NCBI GenBank assembly: GCA_964369665.1 | Contig: CAYJFS010000002.1 | Location: 62,001 to 126,000, forward strand | DNA length: 64,000 nt | Source of the DNA: Bilophila sp964369665 | GTDB lineage: Bacteria > Desulfobacterota > Desulfovibrionia > Desulfovibrionales > Desulfovibrionaceae | Direction of reading: 5' to 3' | Shown: positions 8,965-18,477 of the stretch, one piece after another | Layout: each line of letters opens with the position of its first letter | How positions within the stretch are numbered: position 1 is the first letter of the stretch | Translations under genes and position numbers: made by a program | The notes under the pieces: generated by a model | Database searches by the model: none | Told to the model about the DNA's origin: nothing | What the model saw: only the letters and a program-made list of their open reading frames with translations

Positions 8965-9669
8965 TTAAAATGTTATACGAGCACCAAGAATAATTTGATG
9001 CATATAGATGGTTTTTGTTTTTGATTCAACTGTAGTTGTCATAACATTTTTATCTTTTGATTCAGCCTTTCCAAAAGATGCAAATCGATAGCCTAAATCA
9101 AGAGCAAAAATTTCTGAGAATGCATAGCTTATACCAGCACCAACATTCCAAGCAAAGTTTTTCTTGGTTTTGTTACCAAGGAAGAGTTTAACTTGTTGCC
9201 CAGCACTTTTATCAGTAAGTTCAGTTTTGAATTTTGCTGCAGATGCACCAATACCAGCACCAACATATGGTATAAATCCTGTGTCATTTTTTATATCATA
9301 AAAGAGGTTGAAGAAAAGAGCACCTAACTCAAGATGGTGTTTGCCTTTAACGCCTTCCCAGTCTTTGTCTTTAGAAATTTTTTTGAAAAAGCTCAGTTCT
9401 GCTTCTGCACGGATACTTGCTTCTGGATTAAGTATACTGAAGTCATAACCTACAGCAAGTGCTCCACCAGGAGTACCTTCAGTAAAGTTATGCTTAAGGT
9501 TAGAAGCAAAGTGGTCTACTTGATCTTTTGTTTTAATTTTTACTTTTGTTGTAGCAAAGCTCCATATAAACTTAGGAGCAGCATAAACGCCAATCTGTTC
9601 AGCGTTAGCAGCCCAAGGTGTTCCTAAAAGGACACAAGAAACTGTAAGTAAGGTCCATAGTTTTTTCAT
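8965..9669 (-). CDS. Outer-membrane beta-barrel protein (OmpA/opacity-type)
   Basis: The 234-residue product has a clear signal peptide (MKKLWTLLTVSCVLLGTPWAANA, cleavage near residue 23). The rest alternates in the way expected of a small eight-stranded barrel, with strands such as GGALAVGYDFSI, GFIPYVGAGIGASAA, NFAWNVGAGISYAFS and FALDLGYRFASFG. It ends in LGARITF, the terminal aromatic that outer-membrane proteins use for BAM recognition. There is no C-terminal OmpA peptidoglycan-binding domain. The loops are lysine-rich. It is monocistronic, followed by the strong terminator at 8903-8940. It is probably a major surface protein; whether it binds host cells or only stabilises the membrane cannot be read from sequence. 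Confidence 0.85.
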   Translation of the reverse strand: MKKLWTLLTVSCVLLGTPWAANAEQIGVYAAPKFIWSFATTKVKIKTKDQVDHFASNLKHNFTEGTPGGALAVGYDFSILNPEASIRAEAELSFFKKISKDKDWEGVKGKHHLELGALFFNLFYDIKNDTGFIPYVGAGIGASAAKFKTELTDKSAGQQVKLFLGNKTKKNFAWNVGAGISYAFSEIFALDLGYRFASFGKAESKDKNVMTTTVESKTKTIYMHQIILGARITF

Positions 9670-9894
9670 TTCCTTTAACTCCTAGGATGATTATTATATA
9701 AAATTCTAAAAATGTATAAGATAATTAATGATAAATTAAAGTTATGTTATTTTAATTATATATTTAACATACTATTGCTATTTAGATTAAATGTAAAGTT
9801 GTTTTTATGTATTGTCTGAAAATTTTTGGAGTACAGCTATGTTATTAAGTATATATTGACAGATTGTTATGAAGTTTTTATGAAGAAAAGAATA

Positions 9895-9970
<76 letters not shown>

Positions 9971-10598
9971 TAAAGAGAATATTACATAATAAATTTTTTT
10001 GTGCTCAATAAGAAAAATCAAAAAGATATGCAGAAAGAGTTTTTTGTTTTTATTTAAAGTAGACAAAGCAAGAGATCGTAAGGAATCATTACTAATGTTG
10101 TTGGTAATAATAAAATAAGTGTTTGTTACATGAACTCCTTTACACTTAGTCATTAAAGTAAAAGTTACAGAACTATTGTGATAACAATAAAAAGCCAAAT
10201 TTGTATAATTTTTTACACAAGTTTATCCTAAAACTAGGAAGCAATATTGGTGTTGTAGTAAGTTTTTAGATAATTTTTAAAATATAATTTTATTGTTTAT
10301 CCATGAATATGGAGTTATTGAATGTTTTTTTAAGTGCAAAATATTTTATGAGAAGATGTCAGTTTGTTAATAAAATTAGCAGATAGTGACAGACAACTAT
10401 ATTCAGGTGCAGTTAAAGGATAAAACAGTATATTTTTTGATTAGTATTTGGCAACCCAAAAAGTAGATTTGAATATAATAGTAACAATGTTTTTCTTATT
10501 GTTTATATGATGTGGTTATGTCCCAGGCTGGAAAGTGTTATGGGTTTGGTTTTTGTAATCAGAGTGTATATATAAACAGAGAAGATAGTACTAGTTCT
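9971..10598. other. Gene-free AT-rich region after tRNA-Ala
   Basis: No convincing gene is visible on either strand in these roughly 630 bases. Open frames are short, lack ribosome-binding sites and have no recognisable motifs. It continues into the decayed genes just downstream, so it may be older debris of the same kind. Confidence 0.5.
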
Positions 10599-11265
10599 TT
10601 ATTGATAAAATTTTTTATCAATGGTGTTTTTTGAGATAAAGGTAATTGCCAAATACTCACATAAGTAAATAGTTTGTGCCTGTGATATCTCAGATATATA
10701 TTTATTGTAAAGATTTTTTAGTGGTTTCCCCTCTATTAAACCCTGTTTAAAATGTTTACCTTCCGCAGTCTTTCCAATAAGAGAAATGATATCTTTATCA
10801 AAGTAGTTAATTTTTTAAAAATTTGATTCTAAGTTTTAACAGGATCATTCTTAGAATTAAGGGTAGTTCTAACTTTTTTAAATTTAGCAGGGATATTAAA
10901 AGCAAGTAAATTTTGTTTTAAAATATCACTATTAACATCCCAAATATTTTGGTGTGTAGGGCATGGTGTAAAAGCTAGTGTCTTTGGATCAATAGCTAAA
11001 AATTTAGACCTTGGGGTGAAAAGATTACAAGAATTTCCATATCATCTACTTTAGTTAGGGTAACAAAAGTAGTATAAAACATATTTATAAGAAAATCAGC
11101 TTTGATGAATGTTTTAACTTTTTCATTGGCATCTAAAATTTTGAATACATTATACCTGCTATAAATCTCATCATGTTCACTCATTAATGGTTGAAAAAAT
11201 TTTTTAAGGCAATTAAGTTTGTTACAATAGGTATATGGATCTTCAGGCGTTAGAGGTTCAAGCAT
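10599..11265 (-). pseudogene. Broken gene of unknown family (two frameshifts and a nonsense codon)
   Basis: Three consecutive minus-strand pieces read as one protein. Piece one (11265 to about 11000) starts MLEPLTPEDPYTYCNKLNCL and closes at a TAG just after a run of five T. One frame over, the reading continues as SKFLAIDPKTLAFTPCP through NIPAKFKKVRTTLNSKNDPVKT to an in-frame TAG near 10836. Codons after that TAG still look sensible (NQIFKKL). A second shift, in a run of six A near 10815, then opens NYFDKDIISLIGKTAEG, ending at 10599 with KKFYQ. Each piece has protein-like composition while the alternative frames are full of stops. The intact protein would have been at least about 220 residues, cytoplasmic, with no signal peptide. 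I do not recognise the family. Confidence 0.65.
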
Positions 11266-11407
11266 TATCCATGTCTGATTAGTGATTAAATCATTTTATT
11301 ATAAATTATAATGCCATACCATAGTATGGAAAGAGTAAGTAAAGAAGATAAAATGAGTCAAGTAGTAAAAAAATAGATTTTACACAAACAATATGTATAT
11401 AAAATAG

Positions 11408-11572
11408 TCAAATAAGATCTATGCTTTCTTCAATGGTCATCATGTAGATTACAGCCATCATTTTACTAAGTTTTTCAATGGTAATAATGTTTATTTTTAA
11501 AGTAAGATAATCTTTTTCACTATAACGATATAGTGTGGTTGGCTAAATAGAGGTATTTCCCTTAGTTTTACT
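11408..11572 (-). pseudogene. Possible remnant of an XRE-type regulator C-terminus
   Basis: Read on the minus strand, this gives SKTKGNTSI, a TAG, then PTTLYRYSEKDYLTLK and IEKLSKMMAVIYMMTIEESI before a TGA. The pattern of a Q/PTLYR-like helix followed by LxKLxKMMxVxxMTIEE resembles the end of a small XRE DNA-binding domain. There is no start codon or ribosome-binding site, and the TAG interrupts the frame. It lies directly upstream of the larger broken gene on the same strand, so the two may be fragments of one lost cassette. The resemblance is short and the call is weak. Confidence 0.3.
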
Positions 11573-12040
11573 TTGTTGGATGTACTACCATTTTTCTATT
11601 AGGCTTTTTCAATAATTGTTTTTTATACCGAATTTATAGATTCATTATAATCTTTTGGAATTATTATTAGGAATTTTTATTCTATAATAGCTTTTTTTAA
11701 ATGTATTTTTAAAAAATTTTTATATTAAATGTTACCTCTTTTAATTTATTTTTATTCTTATAAATTTATTATAGACGAATTTTTAAATATTATATGTTAT
11801 AATATTTGATTTATCACATTTGTGTATAAAGTTAATTTTAAATAAAAAGTATATATTTTTTAAAAAGTTCATATATTTTAATTATTATATATATGTATAA
11901 TGTTTAGTATATTATTTATATATACATTCATTAATGTATTTTTTTTTGTTAGAATGAGTACATAAATTATTATTGTTAATATAACTATAACTTTTTTGTT
12001 TATAAAATTAGTAAGATAGTTAACCTGTAAGGGGATGCTT
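11573..12040. other. Very AT-rich leader region upstream of the chemoreceptor
   Basis: These roughly 470 bases are almost pure A/T with many T runs, and no gene is supported on either strand. The last part must hold the chemoreceptor promoter, but I see no clear -35/-10 pair and no sigma-28 (TAAA-N15-GCCGATAA) box. Confidence 0.45.
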
Positions 12041-13795
12041 ATGTACTGGAAGAATATATCTATATTTAAAAAGTTGATAATAGCCTTTTCTATAGTCATT
12101 ATAGCTGGTGTTTTTGGGCTTGGCAATGATTATAGAGAAGTTTTAAGGCTTAGAGATATAACAAGTCGTGTATTATTAGCAGGAGAATCCCGTAAGGCTG
12201 TATTAGATGCAGAGATAGCCCATTTGGTTTGGGTGAATAAGGTTGCAAATTATCTTATAGAAAGTGGTAAGAATCCTCTTAATGTAGCATTAAACGATAG
12301 ATTATGCACGTTTGGTAAGCTCCTTTATGGTGAACAACGCTTAAAAATAGAAGAAGTTATTCCAGAAACAGCACCAGTATTTCTTTCTGTAGAAGAGCCT
12401 CATAGAGCACTTCACCAGTCAGTTATTGGAATAACTCAAGCTATGGAAGAAGGTAAGACCGAAGATGCTATAAATATTTTTGAATCAGTTACAATGAAAC
12501 AACTAGCCATTATCCAGAGTATGCTTAAGCAATTAACAAATATTTTTGATGAAGAAATTATACTTCTTCAAGAAAATCTTATGAAGAATATTTCTACAGT
12601 TCTTAATATCATTCTGATATGCGCATGTAGTATGCTTATAGGTGGTCTTATATTGTCAATTGTTTTGGGTAGGAGTATTGTTAGCCCTATTTGGAAGCTT
12701 GTTGGATATGCAAAAGAAGTCAGTAAAGGGAATTTGCAAGAATCTATTTCGTTGAATCAAAAGGATGAAGTTGGACAGCTTTCAGAAGCTTTAGGTGTTA
12801 TGATTCAAAAAATTAAACAGACTTTAGAGCTTTCTAATACAAAGGCAGAAGAAGCTCTTCGTAAAGAAGAGGAAGCTAATGTTGCAAGAGGTAAAGCTGA
12901 AGAAGCCATTGAAGAAGTGAAAAATAAACAAAAAGAGCTTCATAATGTGACCGTTCAGTTAAAGAAAGTGGTTGGTGTTCTTACAAGTGCATCACAAGAG
13001 ATTTCTATACAGGCAGAAAGTTCTGAAAAGGGTGCTACAGCACAAGCAAAAAGAATTAGTGAAACAGCTACAGCCATGTCAGAAATGAGTAGCACTGTGT
13101 TAGAAGTTGCTCAAAGTGCTAGTGAAGCATCAGAACTTTCTTCAGAAGCTCGGTCCAGGGCAGAAGAAGGTTCAAACATTATGAGTAATACAGTACAAAG
13201 CATACATAGTGTTCAGCAGCATTCTATAATGTTGAAAGAAGAAATGCAGGCTTTAACACAACATGCTCAGAATATTGATCAAATTATGAGTGTTATTTCT
13301 GATATTGCTGACCAGACAAACCTACTTGCTTTAAATGCTGCTATAGAAGCAGCTCGGGCTGGTGAGGCTGGTAGAGGTTTTGCTGTTGTTGCAGATGAAG
13401 TTAGAAAATTAGCTGAGAAAACTATCTCGTCTACTGCTGATGTTGGTAAAGTTATTAGTGCAATACAGCATAGTGTTGAGAAGAATATGGGTCAGGTAGA
13501 TAAAACTGTAGACTCAATAAAAGAAACGACAGAGTTATCAGCTAAAACAGGAGAGATTCTTAATAGTATTCGTTTGATGGTAGAGTCTACAGCAAGCCAA
13601 GTTTTATCGATAGCTACTGCATCAGAAGAACAGTCTTCAGCAAGTGAAGAAATTACACACTCTATTGAAGAAGTTAATAGAGTAGCTATTGAAACAGCTG
13701 CTTCTATGGCTGTTTTAAACACGGCTATAGCAGATCTTACAAATCAAAGTCATAGTTTACAAACACTTATTAAACAGCTTGAACATACAAGTTAG
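12041..13795 (+). CDS. Methyl-accepting chemotaxis protein
   Basis: The 584-residue product is a transmembrane chemoreceptor. A first membrane segment lies near residues 10-30 (LIIAFSIVIIAGVFGL), followed by a roughly 150-residue periplasmic helical ligand domain. The second membrane segment is near 185-208 and a HAMP domain follows (about 210-262). The long cytoplasmic signalling domain carries the highly conserved hairpin tip (about 425-465, DIADQTNLLALNAAIEAARAG and GFAVVADEVRKLAE) that binds CheA and CheW. Gln/Glu-rich flanking helices would be methylated by CheR. The ATG at 12041 is preferred over that at 12035 because AAGGGG sits six bases upstream of it. The C-terminus lacks an NWETF-like CheR tether. 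It fits a flagellated organism. The ligand is unknown. Confidence 0.95.
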   Translation: MYWKNISIFKKLIIAFSIVIIAGVFGLGNDYREVLRLRDITSRVLLAGESRKAVLDAEIAHLVWVNKVANYLIESGKNPLNVALNDRLCTFGKLLYGEQRLKIEEVIPETAPVFLSVEEPHRALHQSVIGITQAMEEGKTEDAINIFESVTMKQLAIIQSMLKQLTNIFDEEIILLQENLMKNISTVLNIILICACSMLIGGLILSIVLGRSIVSPIWKLVGYAKEVSKGNLQESISLNQKDEVGQLSEALGVMIQKIKQTLELSNTKAEEALRKEEEANVARGKAEEAIEEVKNKQKELHNVTVQLKKVVGVLTSASQEISIQAESSEKGATAQAKRISETATAMSEMSSTVLEVAQSASEASELSSEARSRAEEGSNIMSNTVQSIHSVQQHSIMLKEEMQALTQHAQNIDQIMSVISDIADQTNLLALNAAIEAARAGEAGRGFAVVADEVRKLAEKTISSTADVGKVISAIQHSVEKNMGQVDKTVDSIKETTELSAKTGEILNSIRLMVESTASQVLSIATASEEQSSASEEITHSIEEVNRVAIETAASMAVLNTAIADLTNQSHSLQTLIKQLEHTS

Positions 13796-13869
13796 TTTTT
13801 ATTTTTCCATAAAATACTACTTTGTGTTCTTTATGTAAAAGTTCTGTATTTTTACTAGTAGTACATTTT

Positions 13870-15141
13870 TTATTTTTCACTCCAGAAAGCACGTCCATTC
13901 TTTAGGCGAACTCGTCCAAGAGCAAGTTCTTTCCAAAACAATAAGGCTTCTTTACCAGAAAAGTTTGTTTGTAAACTTTGTCCTTGTATGATTTTTTCAA
14001 GTGTTTGACTATCTTCAATATGTATTTTGGCTATTGTATTGGTTTTTTTGTCAAAGAGACGTAAGCGTGGTGAGAGAATAATTTTTTTATTTACTGTATA
14101 TTTACCAAAGAAAGAACCTTGCCAATACAAGTCGTGTGGTAATGATAGAAGTGCTTTTTGTGGTAGGAAGTGTATTGCTGAGCCAAAAACACCAAATACA
14201 CCTTGAGGAAGAGCCTGTGTATTTATTGAAAAATTAGTAGATTCAATAGGTTTATATAGTAAGGTTGTTTCGTTTTGGATAATAGATTGTGTTGGCGTTT
14301 CGTTTTTTGTTGTTAAGGGCTTTTGAAGGCATGCAATATAAAATCCTTGAGAAGTATTGTCTTTAGTGATGCGGAGTGTCCCTTCACATTTTTTCATCAA
14401 GGGTGTTGTGTAAGAAAAGCCTGGGAATGTTTCAAGTGGGAGAATTTTTAATCCAAGAATATCTTGAGCAAAGCAGATCTGGGCTTCATTTTCATCAATG
14501 TTTGTTGTACATGTGGAGTACAGTATTTTTCCACCAGGTTGTAAGAGGCGTGTTGCTTCTGAAAGAAGTTTTTTCTGTAATTTTATAAGTGGAAGAATAC
14601 GATTACCTCTCCACATCTTTAGTGTTTGTGGATGCTTTATACTTGTTCCCCATCCAGAACATGGAGGATCAAGCAATATAGCTTTCCAACTTTCTGCAGC
14701 CATAGGTAGTTTTTCTGCTGACCATGAGCAGGTAACTGTATTAAAGAGATTTAAATTCAATAAATTCTGGCGTAATGTTATAAGGCGAGTTCTTGAAGGT
14801 TCATTACTAACAATAAGACCACTGTTACCTACCATTTGAGCTAATAAGCTTGTTTTACTCCCAGGGCTAGCACACATATCAAGTATACTTTCTTCTAAAG
14901 ATGGATTAAGAGCTAAAGCTGGTAGCATAGAGGAGCGATCTTGGATATAGATAAGTCCCCAAAATGCTGCTAAGCTTCGTCCAAGAGGAAAAGGTTCTTG
15001 GATAATATGTTGAGTTAAGGGTAGATATGGATCAGGTTCAAAAATAAATTTTTGAGCTTTGAGGAGTTCTTGAACTAAAGCTATATCTTGAACTTTGCAA
15101 GTAAAGCGAAAAGAGCGAATAAAATTTTTTGTTGTTGGCAT
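13870..15141 (-). CDS. RsmB/NOP-family 23S/16S rRNA m5C methyltransferase (RsmF-like)
   Basis: This 423-residue enzyme belongs to the NOL1/NOP2/Sun class of SAM-dependent RNA cytosine-C5 methyltransferases. The core (about residues 70-270) shows DMCASPGSKTSLLAQ for SAM binding, ILLDPPCSGWG with the release cysteine, and YSTCTTNIDENE with the catalytic TC cysteine. The N-terminal region (PFPLGRSLAAFWGLIYIQDRSSMLPAL) and the C-terminal PUA-like extension (VFGSAIHFLPQKAL, GKEALLFWKELALGRV) fit YebU/RsmF-type enzymes. These methylate 16S rRNA at C1407 in E. coli, but the exact target here is inference. A second, more clearly RsmB-type paralogue lies at 56338-57669. It is convergent with the chemoreceptor and divergent from the next gene. 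Confidence 0.88.
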   Translation of the reverse strand: MPTTKNFIRSFRFTCKVQDIALVQELLKAQKFIFEPDPYLPLTQHIIQEPFPLGRSLAAFWGLIYIQDRSSMLPALALNPSLEESILDMCASPGSKTSLLAQMVGNSGLIVSNEPSRTRLITLRQNLLNLNLFNTVTCSWSAEKLPMAAESWKAILLDPPCSGWGTSIKHPQTLKMWRGNRILPLIKLQKKLLSEATRLLQPGGKILYSTCTTNIDENEAQICFAQDILGLKILPLETFPGFSYTTPLMKKCEGTLRITKDNTSQGFYIACLQKPLTTKNETPTQSIIQNETTLLYKPIESTNFSINTQALPQGVFGVFGSAIHFLPQKALLSLPHDLYWQGSFFGKYTVNKKIILSPRLRLFDKKTNTIAKIHIEDSQTLEKIIQGQSLQTNFSGKEALLFWKELALGRVRLKNGRAFWSEK

Positions 15142-15255
15142 AAGTTATAGATTATATATAAATATACAGTTATAGTATGATGAATTAGATATAGGGATAT
15201 TGCAGGATAAGAGAAGTCATAGTAAGGTTTTTAGTCTAATAAGGAGTTGTTATTA

Positions 15256-16893
15256 ATGAGGCAAGCCATTTTTAAGGTTATTTTCATAACATATTTTATA
15301 TTAGCTACAACTGTGCATATGGTACAAGCACAGACAACAAAGTATGTTGTGTTACCTTTTAAAGTTAATGCACCATCAGGATATATATATTTAGAAAAAG
15401 CAGTACCTTCAATGTTAACATCACGTTTACATAAAGACAAATATTTTCAACCTGTATCTGAATCTGAAGTTGCAAAGATTGGAAAGGTTTCTAAATCAGA
15501 TGACATAGAAAAAATACAAAAAAAGATGGGTATTGATGTTGTTATCTGGGGTGAAGTTTCTATTATTGGAGATGATGCTGTACTTGATATTCGTATTTAT
15601 AGAGATAGTGGAATAGCGTGGAGGCAGCATAAAAATACAAAAGTAAATGATTTGATTGCAGCTTTGCAAGAACTAACGGATGGAATTAATCAAAATATTG
15701 TTAATCATGGATCAAGCGTAGGTCAGGCTGAGTTAGAAGTATCCAATACGCCTGTGATTAGACATTCAGATACTTCTTCACAAAAGGAACAAGTATATTG
15801 TAATCCTCAATTTCATTATCAGGGGGGTGATGATTTACAAAAACGTAGTCAAGCACTACCGTTTGCTTCTATAGGTATTGTTGTTGCTGATGTTACTGGT
15901 GATAAAAAAAATGAAGTTGTTTTATTAGGAGAGCACCAGGTTTATGTATACTGTTGGGAGAATGGTCGCCTTATTTTACTTGGAGAGCATAAACTTTCTA
16001 GATCTATAAAACCTATAGCTTTACGTAGTTTTGATTTTAATGGCGATGGTGTTCATAATATTATTGTATCTGGCTATGAATCTACATATGGAAAACCATA
16101 TTCTCTAGTGTTAAGTTATAAAAACAAAGTATTTAAAGAAGTTTCTTCAAACATTCCTTTTTATATGAATGTTGTAAAATTACCACCAGATTTTTCTCCT
16201 GTAATTATTGGACAAAAAGAAGGTTCTTCACAGATTTTTTCTAGAAATGGTGTTTGTCGTGTTGACGTCAATGGAAATAGTTTTACATTAGGCTCACAAC
16301 TTTTGTTACCAACAGAAATAAATGTTTTTAGTTTTTCTTGGATTCCGGGTACAGCAACAAAGAGTGATAATAAACTGGTAGCTGTTAATAGTAGAGAGCA
16401 GTTAGTTGTTTATAGTTCCACTGGTTCAAAATTAGCTATTACAGGTGAAATATATTATGGTGCTTCTGTTGGTATTGATGAGCCAATGAATATGCCTGGC
16501 TTAGGTACACCTAAAGATCTTATTCCTACAAAATACTTTATTCCAATACGAATGGTGCCAATTTACCTAGAGGGTAAAAAACAGTGGGGGCTTTTAGCTA
16601 GCCGATCCATTTCTATAGCAGCTCAGTTTTTTGAAAATTATCGTTCATTTACAGAAGGTGAAATACAAGCGTTATTTTGGGATGGAATGGGGTTAGCACT
16701 TGATTATAAGACACCCCTAATTAAAGGTACTATAACTGACTTTGTTGTTGGTGATATAAATAATGATGGCCAGTTAGAGCTTGTAACTTCTGTGAATAGT
16801 TATGTGAATAGCTATGCTGGGGCTCTTGGGTTAGGAAAACGGAGAACTATAGTCGTATTTTCTCCTATGGAAAAAGCTGTCTCTAAAAATTAA
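15256..16893 (+). CDS. Exported TolB-N-like and FG-GAP/VCBS repeat protein
   Basis: The product has 545 residues. It starts with a signal peptide (MRQAIFKVIFITYFILATTVHMVQAQ). A domain at about residues 28-155 (TTKYVVLPFKVNAPSGYIYLEKAVPSML, IDVVIWGEVSIIGDDAVLDIRIY) follows, resembling the TolB-N/FlgO-like fold that builds a 'VLPF' strand. The remaining 350 residues contain FG-GAP/VCBS-type calcium-loop motifs, including ADVTGDKKNEVVLLG, FDFNGDGVHNIIVSG and VVGDINNDGQLELVTSV, suggesting a beta-propeller. AAGGAG nine bases before the ATG at 15256 decides the start over an in-frame TTG at 15247. It is probably periplasmic or lipid-side. Related Desulfovibrio proteins are annotated only as VCBS repeat proteins; the role is unknown. 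Confidence 0.7.
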   Translation: MRQAIFKVIFITYFILATTVHMVQAQTTKYVVLPFKVNAPSGYIYLEKAVPSMLTSRLHKDKYFQPVSESEVAKIGKVSKSDDIEKIQKKMGIDVVIWGEVSIIGDDAVLDIRIYRDSGIAWRQHKNTKVNDLIAALQELTDGINQNIVNHGSSVGQAELEVSNTPVIRHSDTSSQKEQVYCNPQFHYQGGDDLQKRSQALPFASIGIVVADVTGDKKNEVVLLGEHQVYVYCWENGRLILLGEHKLSRSIKPIALRSFDFNGDGVHNIIVSGYESTYGKPYSLVLSYKNKVFKEVSSNIPFYMNVVKLPPDFSPVIIGQKEGSSQIFSRNGVCRVDVNGNSFTLGSQLLLPTEINVFSFSWIPGTATKSDNKLVAVNSREQLVVYSSTGSKLAITGEIYYGASVGIDEPMNMPGLGTPKDLIPTKYFIPIRMVPIYLEGKKQWGLLASRSISIAAQFFENYRSFTEGEIQALFWDGMGLALDYKTPLIKGTITDFVVGDINNDGQLELVTSVNSYVNSYAGALGLGKRRTIVVFSPMEKAVSKN

Positions 16894-16955
16894 GTAAAAA
16901 GTATTACATTTAGTAGAAGTCAGAAAGTTCTAGCAACCTTTAAGAGATAGAATTT

Positions 16956-18452
16956 TTAATCTATTTGAATAATAGATGTTTTTCCAGATTTAGCGTGCAG
17001 CACGTGCACAGCACAACCTAGTCATGGGTCAAATGCACGAATAAGTCGTGCAACATTAACAGGGCTATCAATGTTAGGGACAGGAATATTAATTAAAGCT
17101 TCTTCAAGTGCGCCTCTAAGGCCTGTGTCACTTCTTGGTGCTGTATTCCAAAGTGTTGCTGGGATAATTTGGTAATTATCAATTTTTCCGTCTATTATAT
17201 TAATGTAATGCATTAATGCACCACGTGGAGCTTCTGTAATCCCTAAGCCCTCAGCATTTGAGGGCGTAACATATTTTGTATATGTTTCTTCTCCTACTTG
17301 AGCTTTTTTAAGCCAATCTTCAATAACGTCAGTTATGTGGTAAGCTTCTTCTGCTCGAGCAATATGTCTTCCTAAAAGTGAGAATGCTATGTCTTCACCA
17401 ACATCACGGAAGTGTGTTGCTTTAATATTCAGTTCTTTGTTAAAGAAAGCTTGGCCTTCTTTAGAAAGTGGTTTGTTGCAAATCCACATACGTGCCATAG
17501 GGCCAACCTCTAGAGGATACCCATTAAATAAAGGTGCTTTTACAAAACTGTAGGCATCTTTTTTATTCATATCAAGAACATTTCGGCTATTTGTAAAGAG
17601 TTGTCCAGAAGTTCTGTCATTAAAAAATGAGTAGTGAACATCTTCTGTTACTTTATAAGGATCAAAAGGGGCATATTGGCCATTAATATAAACACCTGGT
17701 GGGAAGACATAGTCATCATGATCATCAGTTGAAGGGAAGCCACCAACACACATAGCATTACGATAACCATGGCCAATAGTTAATAAATTTTTATATTGGC
17801 TAGCTATAAAGTATACAATAGGTAGATATTTTTCTTTAACAAATGCTTGGACTTTTTTAAAACGGGTAGCATATTCTATGAGTTTTCCTTTTAAAGGAAT
17901 TTCTGTTGCTCCTCCTGCAGTAATTCCATGGAGATGAGGCATTCTTCCTCCAAAAAGAGCAACTAGTTCATGACAAAGGGCACGGATTTCAAGTGCTTCG
18001 ATGTATTGATCAACACCTATAGCATTTTCTTTTGGTGTAAGACGAAGATCCGGATGTGTATATCTGGGGATAAAAGGTGCTGTTTCAGGGCCTTGTATGA
18101 AGTCTTGGCCTGCTAAATGATAGAAGTGTAAAATATGTGATTGAAGGAAGTTTGCTCCTAAACAAAGATTCCGTGTAATGCGTCCATTGGCTGGAACTTT
18201 TGTTTTTGCAGCATTTTCAAGAGCAAAACTTGAAGCTGTTGCATGTGCAGTTGGACAAACACCACAAACACGTTCTACAAACTGAATAGCATCACGAGGA
18301 TCACGTCCTCTAAGAATAGATTCAAAGCCTCTATACATACCACCAGAAAGTTTTGCGTCAATGACTTTACCGTTTTCAACAACAACTTCAGCTTTCAGGT
18401 GCCCTTCAATACGTGTTACAGGATCTATGGAGATTTTTGTCTTTTGTGCCAT
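16956..18452 (-). CDS. hysA: [NiFeSe] hydrogenase large subunit, selenocysteine at UGA 17022-17024
   Basis: This is the catalytic subunit of a periplasmic hydrogenase that oxidises or produces H2. The N-terminal nickel motif is RVCGVCPTAH (about residues 62-71). The frame meets TGA at 17022-17024 directly after FDP and then continues LGCAVH plus a 15-residue tail to a TAA at 16956. Reading UGA as selenocysteine (residue 477) gives DPULGCAVH, exactly the DPUxxCxxH nickel motif of Desulfovibrio [NiFeSe] enzymes, and a 498-residue length normal for the family. The tail after His483 would be the extension removed by the maturation protease. A GC-rich hairpin follows the UGA. The start is ATG 18450-18452 with AAGGAAAA upstream, not the longer frame to 18533. 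It follows the small subunit by 25 bases in one operon. Stopping at UGA would delete two of the four metal ligands. Confidence 0.92.
16995..17014 (-). promoter_or_regulatory. Candidate bacterial SECIS hairpin in hysA mRNA
   Basis: Seven bases after the UGA codon the transcript can fold GUGC (17014-17011) against GCAC (16998-16995). A U-U mismatch follows, then a G-C pair and one or two G-U pairs, closing an apical loop that contains a G-U step. Bacterial SECIS elements are hairpins at this distance that bind SelB and direct selenocysteine insertion. The stretch is strikingly GC-rich for this genome. I folded it by eye only. Confidence 0.5.
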
Positions 18453-18477
18453 TGTCTTTTCCTTGGTAAAACTGAAT

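Noticed and set aside
11878..12126. Minus-strand frame of 82 codons upstream of the chemoreceptor
   Set aside because: It overlaps the chemoreceptor start on the opposite strand and is all Ile, Asn, Tyr and Lys from AT-rich sequence.
17022..17024. TGA taken as the true stop of the hydrogenase large subunit
   Set aside because: It would remove the essential C-terminal nickel ligands, and the downstream frame restores the exact family motif.
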